Below, in pieces: positions 33,895 to 42,124 of a stretch of DNA of 64,000 nucleotides (position 1 is the first letter of the stretch; each line of letters opens with the position of its first letter). The notes under the pieces were generated by a model. It did not search any database. It was not told where the DNA came from and saw nothing but the letters and a program-made list of their open reading frames with translations. The stretch lies in contig NZ_CP096829.1 of the NCBI RefSeq assembly GCF_023272795.1, positions 3,162,001 through 3,226,000 on the forward strand, read 5' to 3'. This DNA comes from Flavobacterium humidisoli (GTDB lineage: Bacteria; Bacteroidota; Bacteroidia; Flavobacteriales; Flavobacteriaceae). Position numbers and translations under genes: made by a program.

Positions 33895-34659
33895 TTGAAG
33901 GTTTATTTTTTAGGTACAGGTACTTCTCAAGGTATTCCAATTATCGGAATCGATCATCCAGTTTGCAAAAGCACTGATGCTAAGGATAAAAGGCTTCGTG
34001 TGTCCATTTGGATAACATGGGGCGAGCATTCGTATGTAGTAGATTGTGGTCCCGATTTCAGGCAGCAAATGCTTTCTTGCGGATGCCAAAAATTGGATGC
34101 CATTCTCTTTACTCACGAACATGCAGATCATACTGCTGGTTTAGATGATATTCGTCCGTTTAATTTCAGGCAGGGAGAAATTCCTATTTATGGCCATAAG
34201 CGTGTTCTGGATAATTTAAGACGCCGTTTTGATTATGTTTTTGAAACTGTGAATAAATATCCGGGAGCTCCAAGCGTAAAAACTATCGAAGTGCAAAACA
34301 ATGCGCCTTTTGCAGTTGGAGATAAAATGGCAATTCCTATAAATGCTATGCACGGTGATTTGCAGGTTTTTGGATATAGAATAGATGATTTTGCTTATCT
34401 GACAGATGTAAAAACCATCGAACAAGATGAAATTGAAAAACTAAAAGGGCTAAAAGTTCTGGTTGTAAATGCTTTGCGTGTAGAACCGCACAATACTCAT
34501 TTCAATCTGCAAGAAGCACTTGATTTTATTAATCTTGTTAAGCCCGAAAAAGCGTATTTAACGCATATCAGCCATGTTTTAGGGTTTCATGAAGAAGTGC
34601 AGCAAAGCCTTCCTGAAAATGTTTTCTTGGCTTACGATAATTTAGAAATTACAATTTAA
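33895..34659 (+). CDS. metallo-beta-lactamase fold hydrolase (PhnP-like)
   Basis: 254 residues, starting at a TTG (33895), which gives the family N-terminus MKVYFLGTGTSQGIP. The metal motif H74-E-H76-A-D78-H79 is intact. The spacing GTGTSQGIPIIG, VDCGPDFRQQML and LTHISHVLGFHEE resembles the PhnP/RNase Z-like phosphodiesterase branch of the superfamily. It probably binds two zinc or manganese ions and cleaves a phosphodiester; the substrate is unknown. Two small genes follow. Confidence 0.88.
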   Translation: MKVYFLGTGTSQGIPIIGIDHPVCKSTDAKDKRLRVSIWITWGEHSYVVDCGPDFRQQMLSCGCQKLDAILFTHEHADHTAGLDDIRPFNFRQGEIPIYGHKRVLDNLRRRFDYVFETVNKYPGAPSVKTIEVQNNAPFAVGDKMAIPINAMHGDLQVFGYRIDDFAYLTDVKTIEQDEIEKLKGLKVLVVNALRVEPHNTHFNLQEALDFINLVKPEKAYLTHISHVLGFHEEVQQSLPENVFLAYDNLEITI

Positions 34660-34671
34660 TTATACCACACA

Positions 34672-35175
34672 ATGAAAAAATCCTTAATGCTTTATCTTTT
34701 TATTCTTGCCATTTTAATGAATGTCTTCACCTATTCATTTTATAGCGGAGAAGTGAAATTTGGACAGGAGCGATATGATAAAACAACTAAGAAATTAAGA
34801 GACAGCATTAGTCTTATGAAAAATAAACTGGCAGAGGCTGATTATTTTTCGTTAGAGCACAACGAAAATGCGCAGAATTATTTTGATAACAGTGCTTCTG
34901 GCGGAAAAGTGATTTTGTACGAAAAACTAATTCCAGTTGTGACCGAAAAGTTATTAGATTTCAACGCAAATCCAAAAGGAAATCCGTATACAGGTCAAGA
35001 TCAGATTGGTCCAAACAAATTTATCATCAATAAAGTAAAAATTTTAAATCACCGTTGGATTATTGCAGATTACAGCAATGGAGAATTATGGGGAGAAGTC
35101 TTGTTAAAATACTTTGTTGATAACGATGATAACATTACCTTTGAAGTAAATCAAACTTGGTTATATCAAAAATAG
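34672..35175 (+). CDS. membrane-anchored protein, uncharacterised
   Basis: 167 residues. A single N-terminal hydrophobic helix (about 5-25) is followed by a coiled-coil-like segment (EVKFGQERYDKTTKKLRDSISLMKNKLAEADYFSLEHNENAQNYF) and a compact domain ending NQTWLYQK. It is probably an inner-membrane protein with a periplasmic domain. It starts 12 bp after the MBL hydrolase stop, so they form an operon. No family recognised. Confidence 0.75.
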   Translation: MKKSLMLYLFILAILMNVFTYSFYSGEVKFGQERYDKTTKKLRDSISLMKNKLAEADYFSLEHNENAQNYFDNSASGGKVILYEKLIPVVTEKLLDFNANPKGNPYTGQDQIGPNKFIINKVKILNHRWIIADYSNGELWGEVLLKYFVDNDDNITFEVNQTWLYQK

Positions 35176-35198
35176 GATTTTATAATCCTATTTTTTTG
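35168..35198 (+). terminator. terminator after MBL operon
   Basis: AATAGGATT pairs with AATCCTATT, with a seven-T tail. Confidence 0.75.
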
Positions 35199-35217
35199 AC
35201 CTTAAAAATCTAGGATT

Positions 35218-35646
35218 ATGAAAAAGATGTTTTTGTTTTTGGTTGTGGCAAGTGCAATCTCTTGCGGGAAAAAAGTTTCACAGGAAAATATAAGTAAAAC
35301 TCCACAAGAACCCCAGAAAGAAGCGGTGGTTGGAGGAGACTCGGACTCGCATGGCTGTAAAGGTTCGGCGGGATATACTTGGTCAGCACTTAAAAAAGAA
35401 TGTATTAGGATTTTTGAAAATAGCACAAGATTGGATCATGCTGAAGACGGAAAAACGTATACAACTGCTTCTTACGTAATTTTTGATGGAAATAAAGCGG
35501 AACTTTTTTTAGACACTCAAAAAGAATCTATCATTTTAGAAAGAAAATCTGAAGGTGATTCTTGGATTAAAGGCGATTGGCAGTTAATTCCTTGGAAAGG
35601 ATATGTGTTGAAGAAAGGAAAAGATATTCTTTACACCGGACAGTAA
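35218..35646 (+). CDS. lipoprotein, uncharacterised
   Basis: 142 residues. Signal with lipobox AISC (Cys16), then a short linker and a domain opening CKGSAGYTWSALKKECIRIFE and continuing in beta-like strands (YVIFDGNKAELFLDTQKESIILERK). The two Cys (about 48 and 61) could form a disulfide. Similar SAGYTWS domains recur in Flavobacterium lipoproteins, from memory. It is bounded by terminators on both sides, so it is monocistronic. Function unknown. Confidence 0.75.
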   Translation: MKKMFLFLVVASAISCGKKVSQENISKTPQEPQKEAVVGGDSDSHGCKGSAGYTWSALKKECIRIFENSTRLDHAEDGKTYTTASYVIFDGNKAELFLDTQKESIILERKSEGDSWIKGDWQLIPWKGYVLKKGKDILYTGQ

Positions 35647-35652
35647 AAATAG

Positions 35653-35699
35653 AAAGTGATATGTAAAATGCTTGAACATTTAATACATATCACTTTTAT
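35653..35699. terminator. bidirectional terminator between convergent genes
   Basis: AAAGTGATATGTA (35653-35665) pairs with TACATATCACTTT (35684-35696). Confidence 0.75.
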
Positions 35700-35712
35700 A
35701 TTTTATTCTAAT

Positions 35713-36279
35713 TTAAAGAATCTCTTTAATAAACTCAGAATTTACGACCTGAGCAAATTCTTCATTTAAACTTGCTAAAGTAGTTTGGTGAATTAGCTCA
35801 GCAGAGAATTCTTCTCCGTTTAGACTTTTTTTATTGAAAGTTGCGGTTGCGTCAGAAACTAAATAAACTGTATAGCCAAAATTACCGGCCATTCTAGTTG
35901 TTGTAGAAACACAGTGATCTGTAGTTAAACCTACAATAACTAGATTCGTGATATTAGCATTGTCAATTAGTTCTTTTAAGTTCGTTCCTATAAAAGCACT
36001 ATTGACATTCTTCTTGATTACTGTTTCGTATTCAAGAGGTTTTACTATATCTTGAAATTGATTTCCAGGATTTCTTTCATTTAAAATCGAATTTGGATTT
36101 GAAGAACAATGCTGAACATGAAAAATAGGAAGTTTTTTACTTCTCCATATTTCCAAAAGTTCACCCGCTTTTTTTTCTGCGTCAATATTATTTCGGTCGC
36201 CGCCCCAGTAAGCAACATCTTGAAAACCTTTTTGGATATCAATTAAAATTAATGCTGGATTATCAAGTTTTGTGTTCAT
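35713..36279 (-). CDS. isochorismatase-fold cysteine hydrolase
   Basis: 188 residues. The Asp-Lys-Cys triad of the family is visible: D in ALILIDIQKGF, K in VIKKNVNSAF, and C in GLTTDHCVSTTTRMAG. Such enzymes hydrolyse amides or ethers of small molecules (nicotinamide, N-carbamoyl compounds, isochorismate). The substrate is not predictable here. It is the last gene of the minus-strand operon that starts at 40626, 40 bp after the esterase. Cytoplasmic. Confidence 0.88.
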   Translation of the reverse strand: MNTKLDNPALILIDIQKGFQDVAYWGGDRNNIDAEKKAGELLEIWRSKKLPIFHVQHCSSNPNSILNERNPGNQFQDIVKPLEYETVIKKNVNSAFIGTNLKELIDNANITNLVIVGLTTDHCVSTTTRMAGNFGYTVYLVSDATATFNKKSLNGEEFSAELIHQTTLASLNEEFAQVVNSEFIKEIL

Positions 36280-36319
36280 TTTATAAATGATTTAGTTAGG
36301 CTGAACTGCGCCTGAAAAT

Positions 36320-36964
36320 TTAATTTTCTAACCAATTCTTAAAATCAAAGAAATTCTGCGGAGCCACTCCATGTCCAACAGGATATTCTTTGTAAACAAC
36401 AGGAATATTTAGTTTTTCTAAAATTGCGGGTGTTTTTCTAGCCCACTCAATTGGAATGACTTGATCTACAGTTCCGTGTGAGGCGAATATTTTTAGGTTT
36501 TTAAAGTCGTTGTTTTCAAAACCCTCTTTGATAATTTCTTCATTAAAATAACCGCTCATGGCAACTACTCTCTGAATTTTTTCTGGATAAGAAAGTGCTG
36601 TAGCATAACTCAAAATAGATCCTTGGCTGAATCCGATTAGAGTAACATTATTAGCGTCGATAGGATAATTGGCAACTAATTCGTCTATAAAAGAAGCAAT
36701 TACATCTCTTGAAGTTTTAGCTTGCTCATTATCAGAAAATTTATTTTGATCGGCGTCGAAGTTAATCGCGTACCAAGCGTAAGCGCCATATTGTAAATCG
36801 TAAGGCGCTCTGGCAGAAATAATATAGTAGTTATCAGGAAGTTCAGAAGCAAAAGAGAATAAATCGGCTTCGTTACTTCCGTATCCGTGCAATAAAAGCA
36901 ATAACGGATTTTTATCTAAAATTACTTTTGGTTCTCTTATTTTATATTCTAAAGATAGATTCAT
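36320..36964 (-). CDS. phospholipase/carboxylesterase family alpha/beta hydrolase
   Basis: 214 residues. The oxyanion loop LLLLLHGYGSNEADL, nucleophile S113 in GFSQGS, acid D167 in HGTVDQVIP, and H198 in YPVGHGV form a complete triad. It belongs to the acyl-protein thioesterase/YpfH-like small carboxylesterases. It probably hydrolyses short acyl esters in the cytoplasm. It lies between the small membrane protein and the isochorismatase-fold gene in the same operon. Confidence 0.9.
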   Translation of the reverse strand: MNLSLEYKIREPKVILDKNPLLLLLHGYGSNEADLFSFASELPDNYYIISARAPYDLQYGAYAWYAINFDADQNKFSDNEQAKTSRDVIASFIDELVANYPIDANNVTLIGFSQGSILSYATALSYPEKIQRVVAMSGYFNEEIIKEGFENNDFKNLKIFASHGTVDQVIPIEWARKTPAILEKLNIPVVYKEYPVGHGVAPQNFFDFKNWLEN

Positions 36965-37045
36965 TTTTAATTGTAAATTGTTGGTTTTGAATTGTGAATT
37001 TTTTCGAATTTGGAATTTGGATTTTTTTAATTGAAATTTAAAACA

Positions 37046-37372
37046 TTAACCAATTTTCTTAAACCATTTCTGAAACAATTCCCCCACTAACGGAATGGGT
37101 CTCATTTGTCCTTGAATAGCGTTAAAAATTCCAAAAGTCCATAGAATTGAAATGCAAATCCACATTGGGAAAGTGATAAAAAAACTATCGAAATTACTGA
37201 TGATTGCTCCTAAAGAAATAAAGGTTAAAGATAAACCTAAAGCTTGACGGATATGAAAAGAAGCAAAACTATTTTTATTTTCAGAATTCATGCTCATGGC
37301 GATTAAAACACCAATGATTAGAATGTAACTCGTAATAGCGATTGGTTTTCCTTCTTCGACTGAATTATTCAT
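37046..37372 (-). CDS. DUF4870-like small membrane protein
   Basis: 108 residues with three membrane helices (about 15-30, 48-66, 72-88). FASFHIRQALGLSLT and FGIFNAIQGQMRPIPLVGELFQKWF match the Tic20-like DUF4870 pattern, in which HxRQA follows the first helix. The function is unknown. It starts 5 bp after the dihydroorotase-like gene stop, so cotranscription is very likely. Confidence 0.8.
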   Translation of the reverse strand: MNNSVEEGKPIAITSYILIIGVLIAMSMNSENKNSFASFHIRQALGLSLTFISLGAIISNFDSFFITFPMWICISILWTFGIFNAIQGQMRPIPLVGELFQKWFKKIG

Positions 37373-37377
37373 TTGTA

Positions 37378-38628
37378 TTATTTTGTAACTAGTTTATTTT
37401 GATTTAAAATTCCGTACACAGAACCTTTAAGTTCAGTTCCCAAAAAAGCAGAATTTTTAGATTTTGAAAGAATGTTTTCTTTCGTAAAAGTTGATTTTCC
37501 TTCTGTTGTAAACAAGGTAATATTGGCTTTTGCACCTTCTTCGATTGTATTGTTTTCCAAACCAAAAATGCTTCTTGCGGCAGTTAATTTTGCTACAATT
37601 GTTTCTACTGGTAAAACTGTCAATAGGGCGCCAAAAGCGCTTTCTAAACCTATAGTTCCATTTTTGGCTGTATCAAATTCCATTTTTTTGAATTCAATAT
37701 CAATCGGATTATGGTCTGAAGTTATTGTATCTATGGTGTGATCGGCAATTCCGTTTAATAAAGCTTGTCTGTCGACTTCTGTGCGTAATGGAGGTGTAAC
37801 TTTAAAACGAGTATCAAATCCGTCCAGTTTTTCATCCGTTAAAACCAAATGATGAACAGAGGCACTGCAAGTTACGTTTAGACCTTTAGCTTTAGCTTCT
37901 CTAATCAATTCAACCGATTTTGCTGTAGAAATAGTTGGAATGTGAAGTTTTCCGCCCGTATATTCTAACAAAAATAGATTTCTTGAAATTTGCAGTTCTT
38001 CTGCCAGATTAGGGATTCCTTTTAAACCTAATCTTGTCGAAACAATTCCTTCGTTTGCTACACCATTTCCTTTAATGTTCGGATCTTGCGAGTAAGAGAT
38101 TACCAACCCGTCGAAATCTTGAACATATTGTAAAGCAATTTTCAGGATATTAGCATTGTCAATGCTTTTGTTGTAATCTCCAAAAGCAATCGCTCCAGCA
38201 TTTTTCATGTCAAAAAGTTCTGCCATATCTTTTCCTTCGCTGGCTTTAGTTAAAGCGCCGATTGGGAAAATTTCTGTCGCAAAACCATTTGCTTTATTTT
38301 TTACAAAATTTACCTGAGATTGATTGTCAATAATGGGTAAAGAATTGGGTTGTAATGCAATTGCAGTGAATCCGCTTTTTGCGGCAACATTCAATCCGTT
38401 TGCTATAGTTTCTCTGTCCTCGTAACCCGGCTCGCCCAGCGAAACACTGCTGTCAAACCAGCCTTGAGAAACATGAAGATCATCAAATCGTACTACTTCT
38501 GCATCGTCATTTGGAAGAGAAACGCCTATTTTTTCTATTACACCATCTGCAATTAAAAGATCAACGGTCTGATTGTGAAACGGACTTTTTGACTCGATAA
38601 TTTTGGCGCTTTTGATGATTAGTTTCAT
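37378..38628 (-). CDS. dihydroorotase homologue, predicted catalytically inactive
   Basis: 416 residues from the ATG at 38628; a 20-residue upstream extension lacks support. The amidohydrolase fold follows dihydroorotase along its length. The metal-binding motif DxHVHxRxPG is replaced by D59-S-S-V-S-L-G-E-P-G68: both His are Ser, and the Arg that binds substrate carboxylate is Gly. The later strand has ITSDHNP in place of ATDHAPH, and LHIPTIST lacks the usual His pair. Catalysis of the dihydroorotate reaction is therefore not expected. Inactive homologues (PyrX-like) support aspartate carbamoyltransferase assembly in some bacteria; that role is a possibility, but pyrB is not in the window. 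Confidence 0.85.
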   Translation of the reverse strand: MKLIIKSAKIIESKSPFHNQTVDLLIADGVIEKIGVSLPNDDAEVVRFDDLHVSQGWFDSSVSLGEPGYEDRETIANGLNVAAKSGFTAIALQPNSLPIIDNQSQVNFVKNKANGFATEIFPIGALTKASEGKDMAELFDMKNAGAIAFGDYNKSIDNANILKIALQYVQDFDGLVISYSQDPNIKGNGVANEGIVSTRLGLKGIPNLAEELQISRNLFLLEYTGGKLHIPTISTAKSVELIREAKAKGLNVTCSASVHHLVLTDEKLDGFDTRFKVTPPLRTEVDRQALLNGIADHTIDTITSDHNPIDIEFKKMEFDTAKNGTIGLESAFGALLTVLPVETIVAKLTAARSIFGLENNTIEEGAKANITLFTTEGKSTFTKENILSKSKNSAFLGTELKGSVYGILNQNKLVTK

Positions 38629-38697
38629 ATGTAGATATTTTTTTGTCGTAAAATGATTTTTGTAAAAAGTAAAATGCCTTTTAAACAAACGCGAATT

Positions 38698-40626
38698 CTA
38701 TTTTACAAATTTTATAATTGCCATTTCTAATGCTAAAAATAACAGTGCAAAGATAACAAACCATTTCCAAATTTGGCTGTCTGTTCGTTCTGTTTGTAAC
38801 GTATTGAAAATGGTTGAAATGGTATCGGCAGTTTTGAAATCAGAAACTACATTCGTGTTTACCTGACTCAAATCGCTTTCGGTTCTTTTGTAATTAAAAC
38901 TGATATTTTCAACCCATTCTTTTTTATCAAAAACACTATAATTTCCCGCGGTTTCTGGAAAATCGTTGAATGTTAATTTGACTTTATTGTTTAAAATCTG
39001 CTGAATCGGAATAAACGAATCGTCTGTTCCTTTAACTTCCAAAATGGCATCTTTAGTTAATAAAACATCCACAAAGTAAGGCTGATTGTTGCCAATAGTC
39101 AAAGCATTTACACCCGTTTTCTGATTGTTCTGAGCGATTTTATAAAATAACGGAACAATTAAAGGTGATTGCTGAAAATTTGAATTTGTACTATTTATTG
39201 GTGCTGTAAAAACCGTTATTCCAGAAACCTGATTTTGAACAGCAGTAACAAAAGCAGTTTGGTCTTCAAATGAAAGTACAGCAGGATAAGAACTCGAAAC
39301 GGCAAACGAACTATTTACCTTTGGATATTGGAAATTGGTTATTTTGTTTTCAAAAACGCCTGAAAATAAAGGATGGTCGAAATTAATTTTAGTGATTAAT
39401 TTTCTGTTGGTTTCTAAGTTTCCGAATTGAATTTTTCCAAAATTCCCCAATAATGCATTTAAGCTCGAAAGAGAAGTTTTCTCAGACGGAATTACAACCA
39501 AATTTCCGCCTTTAGAAACAAAAGCTTTTAAAGTCGTTTGCAATGCCTGCGGAATATCAATTAATTCGTTTAGAATAATCGTATTTTGTTTTTCTAAACT
39601 ATTGTAATCTAAAGAGCCAATGGGATAATTGTTGTAGTTGAACTCTGCTGAAGTGTAAATTCTTGATAAGAAATTGCTTTTTTCAGGTTCTCCAATGCTG
39701 ATAACGTTTGTTTTTTTGTTTTTAGAAATGCTGAAAAACAATTTGTTGTCATAAGTTAAACCGTTGTCTTCGATTGCAACATATCCATGAAAAGCTTCTT
39801 TTGGAATGGTGAAATTGATTTTCTTTTTCTTTGTGTCAAAATTGATAATCGTTTTGGCAATCAGTTTATTTTGATTATATAAGGCAGTAGAAATAGGTTT
39901 GAAATCTTCACCATAAGCTGATAAATTAATGCCAATTTCGTAAAAGTTTTCTAAAGTCTGATTAATGTAAACACTGTCAATGGAAACATTATTTTTCTGT
40001 TCTACCTCTGGAACTATGAAATATGGTTTTTCTTCAAAATCAATAGTTGCAATATCATTTTCTTTTAAACCAACGGCATCCGTGATAATCACAATATCTT
40101 TTTTATGCGCCGATTTATGTGCTTTAATTTTAGCTGTAATTGCTGAAAGATCAAAAGAAGTTGCGCTGTATTTTAGATTTTGTAAAGCGCTTTTAGATGA
40201 TTTTATATCAGTATTCCAAAAGTTTTCGGTGTTTGTTAAAAGCGAAAATTGAGTGTTTTCTGGAGTGTTTTCAAGTAATTCTTGAACGGCTCTTTTTAAT
40301 AATTCGCCCTTTTTACCTTTAGCCTGCATGCTAAACGAATTATCTAAAACGATATACATTTCGTTTGAAGCATTTTTGCTGTCGGCAGCTTCAAAAAAAG
40401 GCTGTGCAAACGCAATAATTGCGCAAAAAAGCAATAATAAACGTGTTGCTAATAAAAGACGTTTTTTGATTTTAGAACTCTTTCGAGTCTGAATAGCAAG
40501 TTCTTTTAAGAATCGAACATTGGTGAAATAAGAAGTCTTAAATCGTCTTAATTGAAATAAGTGAACCAAAATTGGAACAATCAATAAAAACAGAAAGTAT
40601 AGAATTTCGGGATGTTTAAAATGCAT
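38698..40626 (-). CDS. BatA/aerotolerance-type membrane protein with vWA-like region
   Basis: 642 residues. The N-terminus HPEILYFLFLLIVPILVHLFQLRRFKTSYFTNVRFLKEL is the double-membrane segment of BatA-type proteins; a second helix lies at about 58-75. A von Willebrand A-like domain follows, with the metal site DNSFSMQAKGKKGELL and VIITDAVGL. The middle is a large periplasmic region without an obvious enzyme, and a last helix (about 620-638) closes it. Bat proteins link to stress tolerance in Bacteroidota; the role is not settled. First gene of a five-gene operon, with a -7 box TATTTTTG at 40684-40677 on the minus strand. Confidence 0.85.
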   Translation of the reverse strand: MHFKHPEILYFLFLLIVPILVHLFQLRRFKTSYFTNVRFLKELAIQTRKSSKIKKRLLLATRLLLLFCAIIAFAQPFFEAADSKNASNEMYIVLDNSFSMQAKGKKGELLKRAVQELLENTPENTQFSLLTNTENFWNTDIKSSKSALQNLKYSATSFDLSAITAKIKAHKSAHKKDIVIITDAVGLKENDIATIDFEEKPYFIVPEVEQKNNVSIDSVYINQTLENFYEIGINLSAYGEDFKPISTALYNQNKLIAKTIINFDTKKKKINFTIPKEAFHGYVAIEDNGLTYDNKLFFSISKNKKTNVISIGEPEKSNFLSRIYTSAEFNYNNYPIGSLDYNSLEKQNTIILNELIDIPQALQTTLKAFVSKGGNLVVIPSEKTSLSSLNALLGNFGKIQFGNLETNRKLITKINFDHPLFSGVFENKITNFQYPKVNSSFAVSSSYPAVLSFEDQTAFVTAVQNQVSGITVFTAPINSTNSNFQQSPLIVPLFYKIAQNNQKTGVNALTIGNNQPYFVDVLLTKDAILEVKGTDDSFIPIQQILNNKVKLTFNDFPETAGNYSVFDKKEWVENISFNYKRTESDLSQVNTNVVSDFKTADTISTIFNTLQTERTDSQIWKWFVIFALLFLALEMAIIKFVK

Positions 40627-40864
40627 TCTGGCTTCGATTTACTTCACTACGTTTTGTTTTTCGCGAAGATGCTGGTCAAAAATACGAATTAAAAATTATT
40701 AAACCATATAAGTTCATTTAAGAGATTATTGCTAAAGTCTAAAGATGAAAGCTTATATATCTTATATGCGTGATAAAAAATGTAACTTTTGTAATTTCTT
40801 GTAAAAAAGAGACTGTTTCAAATAGATATATTGTTTATTTTAGCTAATTCAAAAAAAACAAATT

Positions 40865-41977
40865 ATGAAAAAAATATATTTAATCTTGTTTTCAGCTTTA
40901 TCCATAACCGCTGCTAAAGCTCAAAATAAGTTCAATTTATTAGTCGGAACTTACACCAACACCTGTCAAAGCAATGGCATTTATGTTTATGAATTTGACG
41001 CTTCTACGGGAGAGTACAAACTAAAAAGTTCTTCTGAGAATGTGGTAAGTCCAAGTTATTTATCTGTCTCTGCAGACAATAAGTTTGTTTACGCAGTAAA
41101 CGAAAATGGAACACAAAGTACAGTAAGTTCATTTTCATATAATTCGGCATCTGGAAAGACCAATCTGTTGAATAAAAATGATGCTTTAGGAGCAGATCCG
41201 TGCCATTTGATAAATGATGATAAGCATGTAATTGCAGCCAATTATTCTGGCGGTAGTATTGCAGTTTTTAAGAAAAATGCAGACGGAAGCATTACAGAAG
41301 TGCAACAGTTAATTCAGCACGAAGGAAAAGGCCCGAACGCAGCGCGTCAAGAAAAAGCGCATGTGCATATGGTTGTTTTTTCTCCAGATAAAAAGTTTGT
41401 GCTTTCGAATGATTTAGGTTTAGATAAAGTATTTATTTATAAATATAATCCAGCAGCTAAAAACGAAATCTTGACATTAAAAGGCAGTGTTGATGTAAAA
41501 CCAGGAAGCGGTCCAAGACATTTGACTTTCAGTAAAGATGGAAAATTTGTGTATTTGGTTCAAGAATTGGATGGAACTTTGACAACATTAAGCTGGGATA
41601 AAACAGGAAGTTTGAAAGTAGTTGCCGAAACAAGTATTCTTCCAAAAGATTTTAAAGGAGGAACAGGAGCAGCGGCAATTAAACTTTCGCCAGACGGAAA
41701 CTTTTTATATCTTACAGATCGTGTGGATGCCAATGCAATTTCAGTTTACAAAATTCTTAAGACAGGAGCTTTAGAATTGGTTGAACAGCAAAGCACTTTA
41801 GGAAAAGGTCCAAGAGATTTTGCTATTGATCCAACAGGAAATTACCTTTTAGTAGGACATCAATATACTAATGATATCGTTATTTTTAAAAGAGATATTG
41901 CAAGGGGAAAACTGACAGATACTGGAAGAAGAATCCAATTGTGTTCGCCAGTAGGACTTTTGTTTACGAAAATATAA
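40865..41977 (+). CDS. lactonase family seven-bladed beta-propeller protein (YbhE-like)
   Basis: 370 residues with a signal peptide (MKKIYLILFSALSITAAKAQ). The domain matches the 6-phosphogluconolactonase (Pgl, YbhE) propeller: LLVGTYTN, SPSYLSVSADNKFVYAVNEN, GADPCHL, GKGPNAARQEKAHVHMV, GSGPRHLTFSKDGKFVYLV and ALVGHQYTNDIVIFKRD. These hydrolyse lactones or bind sugar acids. The export signal argues against the cytoplasmic pentose pathway, so an extracytoplasmic lactone is more likely. Single gene with a strong terminator after. Confidence 0.88.
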   Translation: MKKIYLILFSALSITAAKAQNKFNLLVGTYTNTCQSNGIYVYEFDASTGEYKLKSSSENVVSPSYLSVSADNKFVYAVNENGTQSTVSSFSYNSASGKTNLLNKNDALGADPCHLINDDKHVIAANYSGGSIAVFKKNADGSITEVQQLIQHEGKGPNAARQEKAHVHMVVFSPDKKFVLSNDLGLDKVFIYKYNPAAKNEILTLKGSVDVKPGSGPRHLTFSKDGKFVYLVQELDGTLTTLSWDKTGSLKVVAETSILPKDFKGGTGAAAIKLSPDGNFLYLTDRVDANAISVYKILKTGALELVEQQSTLGKGPRDFAIDPTGNYLLVGHQYTNDIVIFKRDIARGKLTDTGRRIQLCSPVGLLFTKI

Positions 41978-42022
41978 TTTTTTTTAGGTTCTGAGGTGCT
42001 AAGGTTCTAAGGAATTAAGATA

Positions 42023-42069
42023 AAAGATAAAGGCTCAAAGATTTTTTAAATCTTTGAGCCTTTATCTTT
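42023..42069. terminator. 22-bp perfect stem terminator
   Basis: The 22-bp arms 42023-42044 and 42048-42069 (core AAGGCTCAAAG) have a 3-nt loop. It lies between the convergent lactonase and DEAD-box genes. Flanking text carries AAGGTTCTAAGG (near 42002-42012) and CTTAGAATCTTAG-like repeats (near 42084-42097). Confidence 0.75.
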
Positions 42070-42124
42070 AGTAAAAAACAAACCTTAGAATCTTAGCGAC
42101 TTAGTAGCTTAGCATCTAAAAAAA

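Noticed and set aside
37378..38628. Calling this an active dihydroorotase
   Set aside because: The metal-binding His pair and the substrate Arg are missing.
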